DNA from: Prosthecobacter debontii
GTDB lineage: Bacteria; Verrucomicrobiota; Verrucomicrobiia; Verrucomicrobiales; Verrucomicrobiaceae
DNA length: 64,000 nt
Assembly (NCBI RefSeq): GCF_900167535.1
Contig: NZ_FUYE01000018.1
Coordinates: 62,001-126,000 of the forward strand
Direction: 5' to 3'
Part shown: in pieces, positions 54,391 to 64,000 of the stretch
How positions within the stretch are numbered: the stretch's first letter is position 1
How the letters are laid out: every line of letters starts with the position of its first letter
Program-made: the position numbers and the translations under genes
Notes under the pieces: model-generated
What the model saw: only the letters and a program-made list of their open reading frames with translations
The model's database searches: none
Told to the model about the DNA's origin: nothing

Positions 54391-57300
54391 ATGAACACCT
54401 GTTCTTCTTACCCCTCGTCAGCCTTGAGAATTTGGCTGTTTTTGTTCGTGGTATTTCTGGGAGGGCTGAGGGCGGCAGTGCCAGTCCTGGATCCAAATTT
54501 TAGTGTAGGCCTTCCCGCTTATTCCACGGTGGTGACCTCAGCTCTTCAGCCTGATGGAAAGATCCTGGTAGGCGGGCCTTTTATCTACACGACGAATTCC
54601 GGAACGGGTAGTGGGGTCGCTCGATTAAACTCAAACGGTAGCCTGGACGAAAGTTTTCGCGCCTCCATTTCAGGGCGGGTTGAATATCTGATCCTTCAAG
54701 AAGATGGCAAAATAATCGCGGGGAGTCAAAAAGCGGTCTTGAGTGTCGGGGGAGGAACTGCAACGCATCTGGTGAGGCTCAATAGCGACGGATCTTTGGA
54801 CTCGACCTACGCCCCAGTGTTTGGGCCAGCGAACCTCAATTCCACCTTGTTGAAAGCATTGGCTTTGCAAAAAGATGGTAAGCTCATTGTTGGCGGAGCA
54901 TTTACCACCGTCAGTGGCGCAGCAAAGACTCGCCTAGCTCGTTTGAATACAGATGGTACTTTGGATACCGGTTTTAGCCCTGATCCAAATAACACTGTTG
55001 ATTCTTTGGCATTGAAAAATGATCAGCTCTATGTCTTGGGTTATTTTACTCAAATTGCGGGCATCACTCAGTCTTACCTCGCCAGACTCAATCTCGATGG
55101 TAGCTGCGACACTGCGTTTTTGCCTTATGTGTCTAGAAAAGATGGAATGAAAATAGAGTCTAATGGGGATATTAGAATATTTTCAAAAAGTAATGCGCAA
55201 ATGTATGATGAGGTAGCGAGTCAGTATTATAACATACCTTGTATGGCTAGCACTCGAATTTCTTCGGTAGGGGCCATTCTAAGTGATGGTAATGCACTTT
55301 ATTCTTGGTGGGAAAATCGGTCGGGTCAAATGGCTTTCGGAATCACATTTAACTCAGAACAGTTTGGGCCTTATCAAGGCGTTATTTATGGGGAAGCCTT
55401 TGCGGACGGATCCCAGGACTATCGACTGAGTAATTATGTCACGGCTGGTGCAACGATGCAGGAAAACAATGGAGTGCTGCTGCACGTTTATCCTTCGGAA
55501 TACTCTGCTAATGATACCTCTCTGATCGGTCGAGTATCAATGCCTAGTTTTAGTCCTAGTTTGCAGATTGATTCGAATGGATTGATTACTTGGAATAGAT
55601 CCGGTAGCCTTGGATTTCCGCGGGGAGACTACGCCAAGTTTCAAGTTTCTTATGACTCTGGACTTTCATGGTCAGATCTTGGCTATGGCACTTTAACGAA
55701 CATCTATGGCAATCAATGGCAGTATTCTGGCTCCGTTTTGCCTGATTCTGCGATTGTTCGAACAAGAAGCCCCGTGCAAGGGGGGTATTTGGGGATTTCT
55801 CAAGGCTTCAGCGGGATGCAGCTTAAAGTCGGTGCCGACGTTTATATCTCTTCAGGCAGCGAAAGCATTCCAGACGGTGCCACCAGCGCGAGTCTGGCAT
55901 ACAATACCTTATTCGATCCAACTTTAGTTTCCCCCGTTAATGCGTATGTGACGAAGACTTACACGATTCGGAACACGGGGGCAAAAGATGCCACAGTCTC
56001 GAGTATCACGGTAAGTGGAACTCATGCCGCCGATTTTACCGTGGGTGGGCTTTCGCTTCCAACCACCGTCACGACTTCGACTCCCAAAACTTTTACACTC
56101 ACCTTTAATCCAAGTGCGATCGGGACGAGAACGGCGACCATTACCGTAACCAATAGTGATGCCACGAAGGGTGCTTATGATTTTGTCGTGAGTGGCGAGG
56201 GCGTTGAGCCTGAGATTAACCTCAAAGGCAATGATTTAGGTATTGTGAATGGAGATGCGACCCCATCATCGTCTGACGGAACTGATTTTGGTCCTGGAAT
56301 CTATGTTCCTCAATTGGTTAAAACTTTTGTCATTGAAAATGCGGGAACGGGTCCGTTGACTGTGTCCAGCATTGGTTTAAGCGGACCCAATGCGTCAAAC
56401 TTTTCGGTGACTCAAATCTCAGGTGGAACGGTCGCTCCAGGGCAGAGCAAAAGCTTCGATGTGCTGTTTTATCCTGCCAGCCCTCTTGGAGCGCATTATG
56501 CCACGGTGACAATCAATAGCAATGACGCCGACGAAGCTGCTTATACTTTCACGGTGAAGGCAGAGGGTATCGAGCCTGAAATCAACGTGAAAGGCAACGG
56601 TGTAACGATTGTCGATGGAGACACAACTCCTTCCGTGTCAGATGATACTGATTATGGTCCTGCGGTGGCGCTTCCCGAGCGTGTCAAAACCTTTACCATC
56701 GAGAATAGCGGGAGTGGTCCGCTGATCATTTCTAACATTGCTCTCACTGGGGTGAACGCGGCGGATTTCGGGGTCAGTCAAATTACGGGTCCGATTTTAC
56801 CTGGAGAGAGCCGCACCTTTAATGTGACCTTGTACCCGAGCGCTCCAGGGCCGCGGTCTGCCACTATCATCATCTATAGTAACGACACCAATGAAGCCGC
56901 TTACGATTATGCGATCCTCGGGCAAGGTGTGGAAGGCTGGCAACTGCCTTCTTACGCCGTCAACTTTAGCACGGCGCAATCGATCCCTATCACGACCTCC
57001 AGCATCGTGGACCTATCGGGCCGTGAACTGCAAATCAGCTTGTCTTTTGCTCCTGCGACTGGGGCGAGTCTGAAGGTCATTAACAACACGGGGTTGAACT
57101 TCATTTCGGGCTCTTACGTCGGTATGGCGCATGGCAGCCAGGTGATTTTAAGTTATGGTAGCCTTTCGTATGTTTTTGTTGCCAACTACTACGGGGGTGA
57201 CGGCAACGATCTCGTACTGCAATGGGCGGGCTCACGCCCCTACGGTTGGGGTTTTAATACTCAAGGCAGTTTGGGAGATGGTGTTAAAACAAATCGCACC

Positions 57301-60300
57301 ACACCCGTGGCTACGTTGAACACGGGCGTTCTCGCAGGCAAGACAATCCTTAGCATTGCTACAGGCGGCACTCATACCCTCGCGCTGACTTCAGAGGGTA
57401 AAGTCTATGCCTGGGGGGACAATGCAAATCGTCAACTTGGCAATGGCTTGACGGGCACTCCCGGCACGACCGATAGCGCGAGCCCCATCGCCGTCTTTGA
57501 TGGGGCAGGCTCAGCTCTTGCGGACAAGACGGTAGTCGCTATCGCTGCGGGTCTCTATCATAGCTTAGCTCTCTGCTCGGACGGGAATGTGGCCGCTTGG
57601 GGATATAACACCACTGGACAATTGGGAAATGGAACCACGACGGCCACAAGCATTCCAACTCTAGTGACCAAGGCCACCGGTTCTGCCCTCAATGGAAAAA
57701 CCGTGGTGCGTATTGCTAGTGGCAGCGGCGCCTTTCACAGCCTGGCTTTATGTTCCGATGGTAGCCTTGCTGCCTGGGGGCGTAACACGGCTCGTTGCCT
57801 GGGCAGTAATTCAGCAACGGCGTCTTTCAGTGTTCCTCAATCGGTCAATACTAGCACTGGAGCATTGGCTGGGAAGACTGTGATCGGTATCTCCGCAGGA
57901 CTAAATTTCAGCCTAGCGCTATGCTCTGATAGTAGCATTGCAGCATGGGGAGACAACGGTAGCCGTCAACTCGGCAACGGCCTCACGGGCACTCCTGGTA
58001 GCGCGGATGCCTATGTGCCTATCAATACAAGCCTCGGTTCGCTACTCAGTGGCGGCCTAACCATCACCCAAATAGCTGCGGGAGAGCTTCATGGGCTAGC
58101 CTTGCGAAGTGATGGCAAAGTGATAAGTTGGGGAGCGAATACCAATGGAAAGCTTGGCGATGGCACCACCACGGCGACTTCTACGCCAGCCCTCGTTAAC
58201 ACCGACAGTGGCAGTTCCAGTCTCTATAACAAAACGGTCACAGCCATCTCTGCCGGGGAAAATCATAGCTACGCGCTTTGCTCAGACGGCAGCGTCCATG
58301 CCTGGGGGCATAACAATGTGGGGCAGATAGGTCAAGGAACGACGACGCCCGCAACGAATTCTCTCCCGCTGGTCGTGCTTGCTGGAGAAATGGGAGTCAG
58401 TCAAAAACACGTCAGCACGTCCTCGGGCCTGGATCATGCGATAACGCTTGTCGCAGAACCGCAAGCTGTAATGGCTGTTGAGTCTCCCAACGATGTGCAA
58501 CTCAGTCATGGCCAGACCTTAGACTTTGGCCAAACCTTTTTCGCTACTGGAGTGACCTCGTATAATAGCGGGATTAGCTCTCAGACGATTCGCATTGAAA
58601 ATCATGGGGTGGGTATTCTGTCTGGGATTACGATGAGTAAGCTTAACGACAGCTCATCAAGTTACAGCGTTAGTTCATCTCTACCTACGGCACTGAGTTC
58701 GGGCCAATACGGGACCTTCGTCATCAATTTCAATCCTAGCGCAATCGGCACGCATACCGCAGTTGTGAGAATCACTGCCACAGTATTCGGAATCGCGAAA
58801 AACTTTGATTTGAATTTAACAGGCATCGGCTCAGACAGCGTGTTTTCTGCAAATTACGTCACTGGAAGTGAAGTCCCTATAACGGCGACTTCTTTGAATG
58901 CCTCTGGCAAATCCATTCATATCAATTTCACCGGATCGACAGCGCCGCCAGTGATCAAAGTGGTCGAATTGACACCTAGCTCTGCATTCATTGAAGGTTT
59001 CTTCACGGATCTTCCTGATAATGAAATCATTTCGATTGTGATTGGCGGACAGACTTACTCATACATCGCCAACTACTACGGAGGAACGGGCAATGATTTG
59101 ATCCTGGAACGCCTAGATTTCACGTTGTCTACGGACGGAGATTCGGATGGGCTAACGAACCTGCATGAGTTTAGATTTGGTACGCATCCACAGGATTACA
59201 CCAGCTTCACGAGACCAGTCACGTGGTCGAATCTAAACAACACTGTCAAGGATGATGCCATCGGATCTTTAACCAAAAACGGCGGTGTTGCAGGTAGCTG
59301 GGATGCGGATGGTGTGAGTCAGGTCGAGTTCGTTGCGAATGGCGTTGTTGTATTTTCCGTCAAACCTGAAAGCGATTTGGCCGTCGGGTTATCAGCTGCA
59401 AATGTGGATCGTCATTTTTCAACATTCACCCATGCGATCAAGTTCAGTCCGGCAGGTGCAGAAGTTTATGAGTCAGGTGTTCAAAAGGTAAATCTTGGAG
59501 GATATGGTCTCAAAACGACCTTTTCGATTAGGAGGACTGGGCAGTATGTGGAGTATTTGAAAAACCGTAAAGTGATTTACACTTCGTCTGTTGCCAGCTC
59601 GGGTGAAGTTATCGTAGATACTTCTTTAGCTTCTTTGGTGGGGGGGATAGAAACGGCCCACATCGTCACCAATGATCTTGATGAGGACGGCCTGCCTGAC
59701 TTTTGGGAGAAGGTCCGCACTCCAGGCGGATATGGTTGGGACGCCGTATTAGCACTTTTGCCCGAGAATGATGATGACGAAGATTCTTTGACCAATTTAC
59801 AAGAGTATGAATGGGATACTTTTCCATTTGATTCCGACAGTGATAATGATGGCTTGCCGGATGGGTGGGAGGTGACCTATGGTTTAAACCCTCGTAATTC
59901 GGACGAGAATCAAAATGGCGTTATAGATGGGCTAGATGACTTTGATCGCCCTGATGGGTTGAGTAATGCGTTGGAGTATTTACATGGAACGCATCCCAAA
60001 AATCATGATACGGATGGGGATGGGCTCCTCGATGGCTGGGAAGTGATGCATGGCCTTGATCCATTGGACCCGGATCAAAACGGAAATGGAATGATCGACT
60101 CAGAAGACAATTTCGACAGTGATCAGTTGTTAAATTTTCAGGAACATCTTGCGGGCACTTCACCTTGGGTAGCAGATACGGATGAAGATGGGGTTCCTGA
60201 TCATGAGGAATTCTATTCGGCCTTTCCTGCGAGTATGGACGCCGATGGCGACGGTCTTACCGATACTGAAGAGATCGCTTTGGGGAGTGATCCGAATGAT

Positions 60301-60351
60301 TGGCGTTCGACGCCTTATATTCAGTTTCAAGTAACTACCCCACTACGTTGA
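54391..60351 (+). CDS. Giant mosaic surface protein: delta-60, choice-of-anchor D, RCC1, Ca-binding repeats
   Basis: A 1986-residue exported protein. After the signal peptide (LRIWLFLFVVFLGGLRA) come delta-60 repeats (residues about 40-260; LQPDGKILVGGPF, LARLNTDGTLDTGF). Three choice-of-anchor D/ASH-like domains follow at about 480-850 (ATVSSITVSGTHAADFTVGG, GVEPEINLKGN). Seven or so RCC1-type propeller repeats occupy about 945-1355 (KVYAWGDNANRQLGNG, HSLALCSDGSLAAWG). A fourth anchor-type domain precedes Asp-rich thrombospondin-3/EF-like repeats at the C-terminus (DSDNDGLPDGWEVTYGLNP, DADGDGLTDTEEIALGSDP). No PEP-CTERM tail. It likely acts as an adhesin or surface scaffold. It lies 47 bases before the RHS gene. 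Confidence 0.92.
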   Translation: MNTCSSYPSSALRIWLFLFVVFLGGLRAAVPVLDPNFSVGLPAYSTVVTSALQPDGKILVGGPFIYTTNSGTGSGVARLNSNGSLDESFRASISGRVEYLILQEDGKIIAGSQKAVLSVGGGTATHLVRLNSDGSLDSTYAPVFGPANLNSTLLKALALQKDGKLIVGGAFTTVSGAAKTRLARLNTDGTLDTGFSPDPNNTVDSLALKNDQLYVLGYFTQIAGITQSYLARLNLDGSCDTAFLPYVSRKDGMKIESNGDIRIFSKSNAQMYDEVASQYYNIPCMASTRISSVGAILSDGNALYSWWENRSGQMAFGITFNSEQFGPYQGVIYGEAFADGSQDYRLSNYVTAGATMQENNGVLLHVYPSEYSANDTSLIGRVSMPSFSPSLQIDSNGLITWNRSGSLGFPRGDYAKFQVSYDSGLSWSDLGYGTLTNIYGNQWQYSGSVLPDSAIVRTRSPVQGGYLGISQGFSGMQLKVGADVYISSGSESIPDGATSASLAYNTLFDPTLVSPVNAYVTKTYTIRNTGAKDATVSSITVSGTHAADFTVGGLSLPTTVTTSTPKTFTLTFNPSAIGTRTATITVTNSDATKGAYDFVVSGEGVEPEINLKGNDLGIVNGDATPSSSDGTDFGPGIYVPQLVKTFVIENAGTGPLTVSSIGLSGPNASNFSVTQISGGTVAPGQSKSFDVLFYPASPLGAHYATVTINSNDADEAAYTFTVKAEGIEPEINVKGNGVTIVDGDTTPSVSDDTDYGPAVALPERVKTFTIENSGSGPLIISNIALTGVNAADFGVSQITGPILPGESRTFNVTLYPSAPGPRSATIIIYSNDTNEAAYDYAILGQGVEGWQLPSYAVNFSTAQSIPITTSSIVDLSGRELQISLSFAPATGASLKVINNTGLNFISGSYVGMAHGSQVILSYGSLSYVFVANYYGGDGNDLVLQWAGSRPYGWGFNTQGSLGDGVKTNRTTPVATLNTGVLAGKTILSIATGGTHTLALTSEGKVYAWGDNANRQLGNGLTGTPGTTDSASPIAVFDGAGSALADKTVVAIAAGLYHSLALCSDGNVAAWGYNTTGQLGNGTTTATSIPTLVTKATGSALNGKTVVRIASGSGAFHSLALCSDGSLAAWGRNTARCLGSNSATASFSVPQSVNTSTGALAGKTVIGISAGLNFSLALCSDSSIAAWGDNGSRQLGNGLTGTPGSADAYVPINTSLGSLLSGGLTITQIAAGELHGLALRSDGKVISWGANTNGKLGDGTTTATSTPALVNTDSGSSSLYNKTVTAISAGENHSYALCSDGSVHAWGHNNVGQIGQGTTTPATNSLPLVVLAGEMGVSQKHVSTSSGLDHAITLVAEPQAVMAVESPNDVQLSHGQTLDFGQTFFATGVTSYNSGISSQTIRIENHGVGILSGITMSKLNDSSSSYSVSSSLPTALSSGQYGTFVINFNPSAIGTHTAVVRITATVFGIAKNFDLNLTGIGSDSVFSANYVTGSEVPITATSLNASGKSIHINFTGSTAPPVIKVVELTPSSAFIEGFFTDLPDNEIISIVIGGQTYSYIANYYGGTGNDLILERLDFTLSTDGDSDGLTNLHEFRFGTHPQDYTSFTRPVTWSNLNNTVKDDAIGSLTKNGGVAGSWDADGVSQVEFVANGVVVFSVKPESDLAVGLSAANVDRHFSTFTHAIKFSPAGAEVYESGVQKVNLGGYGLKTTFSIRRTGQYVEYLKNRKVIYTSSVASSGEVIVDTSLASLVGGIETAHIVTNDLDEDGLPDFWEKVRTPGGYGWDAVLALLPENDDDEDSLTNLQEYEWDTFPFDSDSDNDGLPDGWEVTYGLNPRNSDENQNGVIDGLDDFDRPDGLSNALEYLHGTHPKNHDTDGDGLLDGWEVMHGLDPLDPDQNGNGMIDSEDNFDSDQLLNFQEHLAGTSPWVADTDEDGVPDHEEFYSAFPASMDADGDGLTDTEEIALGSDPNDWRSTPYIQFQVTTPLR

Positions 60352-60398
60352 AAATAACTCGCGTGTCATCTCAAATGTATTCCAAATTTCCTGGTCCA

Positions 60399-63300
60399 AT
60401 GTCTATTAAGATCCTCGCTTGTTTTGTTTTGTCGTTAGCGACGACATTGTTTGCTGAGCCAGACAGTCTTGACATCGTAGTTAATATCAGTGGGGTTAAG
60501 GGAAAAGTCGCGTTAGCAGGCTCCGCTCTTAAAAATGGTAACTCATTGAATTTAAAAATCGGCCCAGAATATGATTTGGTGTTTGATGAAGCAGAAGATG
60601 GAGCCGTGTTGTGCAGCGTTTGTGCAGGCAAGGCGGACATCATGGTTAAGGAGACCGTTACGACCATAGGTCCAAATGGGCCCGAAGGGGACACGTCCGC
60701 AGAACCAAGAAATGTAGGTCCATCAGCCGGATTTTTCTCCATGGCCAAACCAGAGCCTACTGGAGGTGGCGGCGATCCAGATCCCGAGCCATCTGATCCT
60801 GGTGAAGTGTTCACCTTGGTGAAGAAGTCCTATAAAATCAGTTTTGCGAAACCCGCAGCGCAACCTGAGATGGCGAATTTATTAGCTCGGGGGAGTGCCC
60901 CCTCAATGCTTACCGCGTCTCAAGAGCCTTTTGTGTCTGATCGACCTCTCATTGGCAGTGGCACGAGTTGTTGTTCGTCAGGTCTTTCAACGTCTCCTTC
61001 GGTTTCGTCCGTTGCAGCAACGGCTCATCCTGAGGAAGTGTCGGCCCCTCGAGCCCACTTTGAATTGCCCTTAGGGGGCTATTTAGAAGAGGGTGAAAAG
61101 CACGCTATGCCTTTTGGCAGCTTAGTGTTTGATGCCAGCTTGCTGGAAAACCCCGATTTTTCGGAAGATTGGCAGACATTACTCTCTTTCCGAGGAGAGG
61201 CAGGTCAATCTCATGTCTCTCATTTCTTGTCGGATCCTGTGGGGGAATTTCATATTTACAAGACCCCGAATTATGTGTTCAAGGCGACGGAAGAAGATGA
61301 TATTATTTCGATCAAACAATACAGTGGCGAATTCTTCGATGAGTCATCGTTTGACGTGGTCGCTGAAGCTGAGCCACTTATTGCATATTACATCAAAAAA
61401 GTAGGATCGACTTTTGAATTCAAACAATTCAAAGGTAGCGATCTGAATCCAAGCATGACCCTTATTTATGAAGAAACGTTTGTGGCCAACACGGTTAGTA
61501 CGGTGAAGTGGACATGGACAGAAAGCGGGGTCAAACAGCAAGAGGTAAATTCGAGGTTTGTGAACACAAGCCCTGGCGGTAGCCCCAGTGGAGAGGTATT
61601 TGCAGATGCTCTCATCTCGGAGACAAAGGAGACTTACGAGTTCAAGACTGGGGGTATCGTAAAGCAATTGACGCGTTATCATCAAACTCAACATGAGGTT
61701 TTTAGATACCAATTGTCAGGGGACCGTTTCATCAAGCTCAACTATGAAATTTCGGGTGTTGGGCTCGCTCAGCGAAAGAATGAATATTGGTATCGAGCGA
61801 ACTCGGACTACATCGTTACTAAAACTTACCAGGGGTCTAGCCTTAATGAATTGGTAGGAACTCAAGTTAACCGGCCTACGGATGAGGTGATCGAACCTTG
61901 GCTCAGCACCGACGTTACTAGTTCTACAGGCGGGCGGATTCTGCGCAAAGACACTGGCGAGTTAGTTCATTTCACGCCAGGGGGAGCGCAGGATTATCAG
62001 CTTTATTGGCCTTCATCGGGTGATGAAAAGTCGTTATACACTTCAAGAAATGTCATGGATCCATGGGCCTCTTCATATGTCGCAGCAGATGGAACAGCTG
62101 CTCCCAATGGGGCTATCCGTGAAAGGGTCTATAAAATTAATATTTTGGGCCTTCCATCCAGCTGTAAGAAGCTCGGAATCAACTTTTATCACCCAGTCAT
62201 GCCGAGTGCTATTGGAGGGCATTATTCCATTGTTGGCACAGAGCCTTTGTCGCCTCCATATGGATCTCCCAATGATACGTCAATCCCTGGTGAACTAGCC
62301 GCGCAAATCAACTCCTTGGGTGCGGTGACTCAATACACGCTTGAGGAGCCTTTTACATCTGAAGACGAGACGTTGTATCCGGTTGAGGGCGGGCCTTATA
62401 CGACTGAAAGCGTTTTACATGATGTTAAAGGGGCTATTAACACAGATAGTTCAGGGCTTCCAATTTATGAAGGTTCCTTTAAACAGACTGGAAAGTCTTA
62501 CAGAGTAAAAAAAGTTAGCGGTCCATATGGTGTTGTGAGTGAAACCACCGAAGTTTGGGATGGCACTGAATGGCAAACGATGACTTTTAAGTACTACACA
62601 TATTCAAGTGCGGGTAAGCTGTTGTCCATTACTCAAGATGGCATTACCATTGAAAGCCGCGAATACCCAACAGATTTGAGCGAGACGGTGACTGATTCAA
62701 TGGGGGTTTCAACGACTCGCACGGAGAACACCGCAGGCAGATTACTGAGTGTGAAAAGAGTGGGCGCACCAGCGTCGACTTGGCCTGCTCAGTCAGACAT
62801 TCTGACCTCTTACTCGGAAACCTACAGTGCACCATCTAACGAGGTCACGACGATCCATCGTTCCGAGACGACATCTTCGGCAGGCTTGTCTCTGTCTCAA
62901 CATTCGGGTTCAGAAATCGGAGGAACAACGCTTTATGAAACGAATGAAGCCGGTATCAGAACCGATTACCTCTATGGACTCAACGGTTCCTTGCTCACAG
63001 AGACAGCAAGCCGAGCTTCAGGAGATCACACTTTGGTCACATCAAGATATTTCGATGGCCGGATACGTGAGCTCTCGGGCACAGGCCAAGTCAGAAAACG
63101 ATACTCATATGCGGTGACTGCTTCTGGAATCCAAGAAACTGAAGAGCTTCTGGATCCATCATCGACAGTGATAGCAACGAACACGCGGCTTCGGAGCGGA
63201 GATGGAGATCTACTCTCAGAAACGGTTGATGGTGTGACCACCACCTATACTTATGACGAGGCATGTCAGCTCGTTCGTAAGTCCGTCACAGGACAAGCGA

Positions 63301-64000
63301 ACTATCTTTACCACTATGATTACCGTGGCTTCGCGGACAAGGAGGGTTATGATATCAACGGAGACAATGTCCTCACTCCAGGCTCGACAGACATCATCAC
63401 AGAACGTGAGCGGTATTATGAACTTGATGCTGGTGATTGGTGGCTGGTCAATAAGGTCTCCCGTTACGTGACAGATGGCAACGGCACCCAAAAACTCACC
63501 ACGACGAGCCGGGAAAAACAAAACATCGCGGCTGGTTGGGTGACGCAAACCCTTTCTCCCGATGGCGAAATGGAACAGACCACCCGCACGCGCAGTGGTA
63601 AGACCGTGACCAGCGCGACGACCAGCACTCGCTACCCGGGCCGCACTCAGACCCAGGTCCTCTACAATGGCCGATTGGTCAGTTCCCAGAGCTTCAGTCA
63701 GTCGCAGCCTGTGACCTACCTTTATGATGCGCTCGGTCGTCAGACGACGGTCACCGATCACGGCACCGGAGAATCCCAAACCACGGCCTACAGCCCCACG
63801 ACAGGTCAAGTGATCAGCCAAACCAATGGGGCGATGGAGAGCACGTCCTACGGCTATTATGCGAATACCCACGTCAACGCGGGGCAGGTGAACTGGATCC
63901 AAAACAGTGCCGGACTGCGCACTTATTATGCCTACAATACCATGGGGCTTCAGACTCATCAATGGGGAGCCGCTGCTCAGCCTGTCCGGTATAACTACGA
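60399..64000 (+). CDS. RHS/YD-repeat surface protein (partial, 3' end outside window)
   Basis: An exported protein with at least 1200 residues inside the window and an open frame to its edge. The signal peptide is MSIKILACFVLSLATTLFAE (ATG 60399; 60375 is possible). A Pro/Gly linker (TGGGGDPDPEPSDPGE) and a poorly conserved N-terminal region follow. From about residue 900, YD/RHS repeats appear: ETNEAGIRTDYLYGLNG, VDGVTTTYTYDEACQL, TYLYDALGRQTTVTDHG and AGLRTYYAYNTMGLQTHQWG. RHS shells enclose a C-terminal effector or serve as adhesins. The variable C-terminus, which would decide, is not in the window. It probably forms an operon with the giant mosaic protein. Confidence 0.9.
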   Translation, partial: MSIKILACFVLSLATTLFAEPDSLDIVVNISGVKGKVALAGSALKNGNSLNLKIGPEYDLVFDEAEDGAVLCSVCAGKADIMVKETVTTIGPNGPEGDTSAEPRNVGPSAGFFSMAKPEPTGGGGDPDPEPSDPGEVFTLVKKSYKISFAKPAAQPEMANLLARGSAPSMLTASQEPFVSDRPLIGSGTSCCSSGLSTSPSVSSVAATAHPEEVSAPRAHFELPLGGYLEEGEKHAMPFGSLVFDASLLENPDFSEDWQTLLSFRGEAGQSHVSHFLSDPVGEFHIYKTPNYVFKATEEDDIISIKQYSGEFFDESSFDVVAEAEPLIAYYIKKVGSTFEFKQFKGSDLNPSMTLIYEETFVANTVSTVKWTWTESGVKQQEVNSRFVNTSPGGSPSGEVFADALISETKETYEFKTGGIVKQLTRYHQTQHEVFRYQLSGDRFIKLNYEISGVGLAQRKNEYWYRANSDYIVTKTYQGSSLNELVGTQVNRPTDEVIEPWLSTDVTSSTGGRILRKDTGELVHFTPGGAQDYQLYWPSSGDEKSLYTSRNVMDPWASSYVAADGTAAPNGAIRERVYKINILGLPSSCKKLGINFYHPVMPSAIGGHYSIVGTEPLSPPYGSPNDTSIPGELAAQINSLGAVTQYTLEEPFTSEDETLYPVEGGPYTTESVLHDVKGAINTDSSGLPIYEGSFKQTGKSYRVKKVSGPYGVVSETTEVWDGTEWQTMTFKYYTYSSAGKLLSITQDGITIESREYPTDLSETVTDSMGVSTTRTENTAGRLLSVKRVGAPASTWPAQSDILTSYSETYSAPSNEVTTIHRSETTSSAGLSLSQHSGSEIGGTTLYETNEAGIRTDYLYGLNGSLLTETASRASGDHTLVTSRYFDGRIRELSGTGQVRKRYSYAVTASGIQETEELLDPSSTVIATNTRLRSGDGDLLSETVDGVTTTYTYDEACQLVRKSVTGQANYLYHYDYRGFADKEGYDINGDNVLTPGSTDIITERERYYELDAGDWWLVNKVSRYVTDGNGTQKLTTTSREKQNIAAGWVTQTLSPDGEMEQTTRTRSGKTVTSATTSTRYPGRTQTQVLYNGRLVSSQSFSQSQPVTYLYDALGRQTTVTDHGTGESQTTAYSPTTGQVISQTNGAMESTSYGYYANTHVNAGQVNWIQNSAGLRTYYAYNTMGLQTHQWGAAAQPVRYNY

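Noticed and set aside
63000-64000. Periodic short motifs in the RHS gene considered as a CRISPR-like array
   Set aside because: They translate as degenerate YD repeats; there are no exact direct repeats with unique spacers.

Overview
The window looks like chromosomal DNA of a Verrucomicrobiota bacterium, most likely the Verrucomicrobiales (Prosthecobacter/Verrucomicrobium type). This is inferred from the gene mix. It contains planctomycete/verrucomicrobial families (DUF1592-type cytochrome, DUF1549/DUF1553 with an SHD1 domain, DUF1501), a Cys-type sulfatase, a Tat-exported Gfo/Idh/MocA oxidoreductase, a PEP-CTERM protein, very large delta-60/RCC1 and RHS surface proteins, and many genes lacking a clear Shine-Dalgarno site. 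No prophage, insertion sequence, CRISPR array or rRNA was seen.

Layout. 1-3.2 kb: minus-strand nucleotide-sugar genes (UDP-xylose synthase, UDP-glucose dehydrogenase, partial GDP-mannose dehydratase). 3.5-5.8 kb: small orphan and secreted proteins. 5.9-10.1 kb: tRNA-Arg, rlmN, a HemS-like protein with a flavodoxin, and a secreted PQQ-type propeller. 10.3-13.1 kb: a BlaI repressor with its operator, and an M56 metalloprotease fused to secretin-like domains. 13.2-16.9 kb: a KefF-like oxidoreductase, then a small protein ending in Gly-Gly directly ahead of a DUF4132 protein. 17-26 kb: transketolase, DUF1592 cytochrome, M23 peptidase, fur, and an argH-nudix-tatC run ending in a strong terminator. 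26.2-30 kb: an Rrf2/NsrR-like regulator broken at a run of eight G, and the DUF1501/DUF1553 pair.

30.3-39.1 kb is a six-gene exopolysaccharide operon: deacetylase, two glycosyltransferases, a DUF4091-like protein, a FemAB/CelD-like acyltransferase, and a Wzz protein with a kinase-like domain. Every junction is a 4-base ATGA overlap. It is followed by a trypsin-like PEP-CTERM protease. The nucleotide-sugar genes at 1-3.2 kb could feed the same export pathway.

40-53.9 kb: PIN/TRAM protein, a block of inverted non-coding repeats, ilvD, an outer-membrane beta barrel with a recognisable promoter and terminator, a YpmS-like membrane protein, a LysM lipoprotein, a sugar epimerase/oxidoreductase pair, a sulfatase with a lectin-like tail flanked by short repeats, thrC, tRNA-Gly(CCC) and a secreted esterase. 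54.4-64 kb: a 1986-residue mosaic surface protein followed closely by an RHS/YD-repeat protein that runs off the end.

Best candidates for something undescribed: the Gly-Gly-terminated protein with DUF4132; the BlaI/M56-secretin sensor; the G-tract-disrupted NsrR-like regulator; and the HemS-flavodoxin pair. All names rest on motif recognition by eye; no database search was run.
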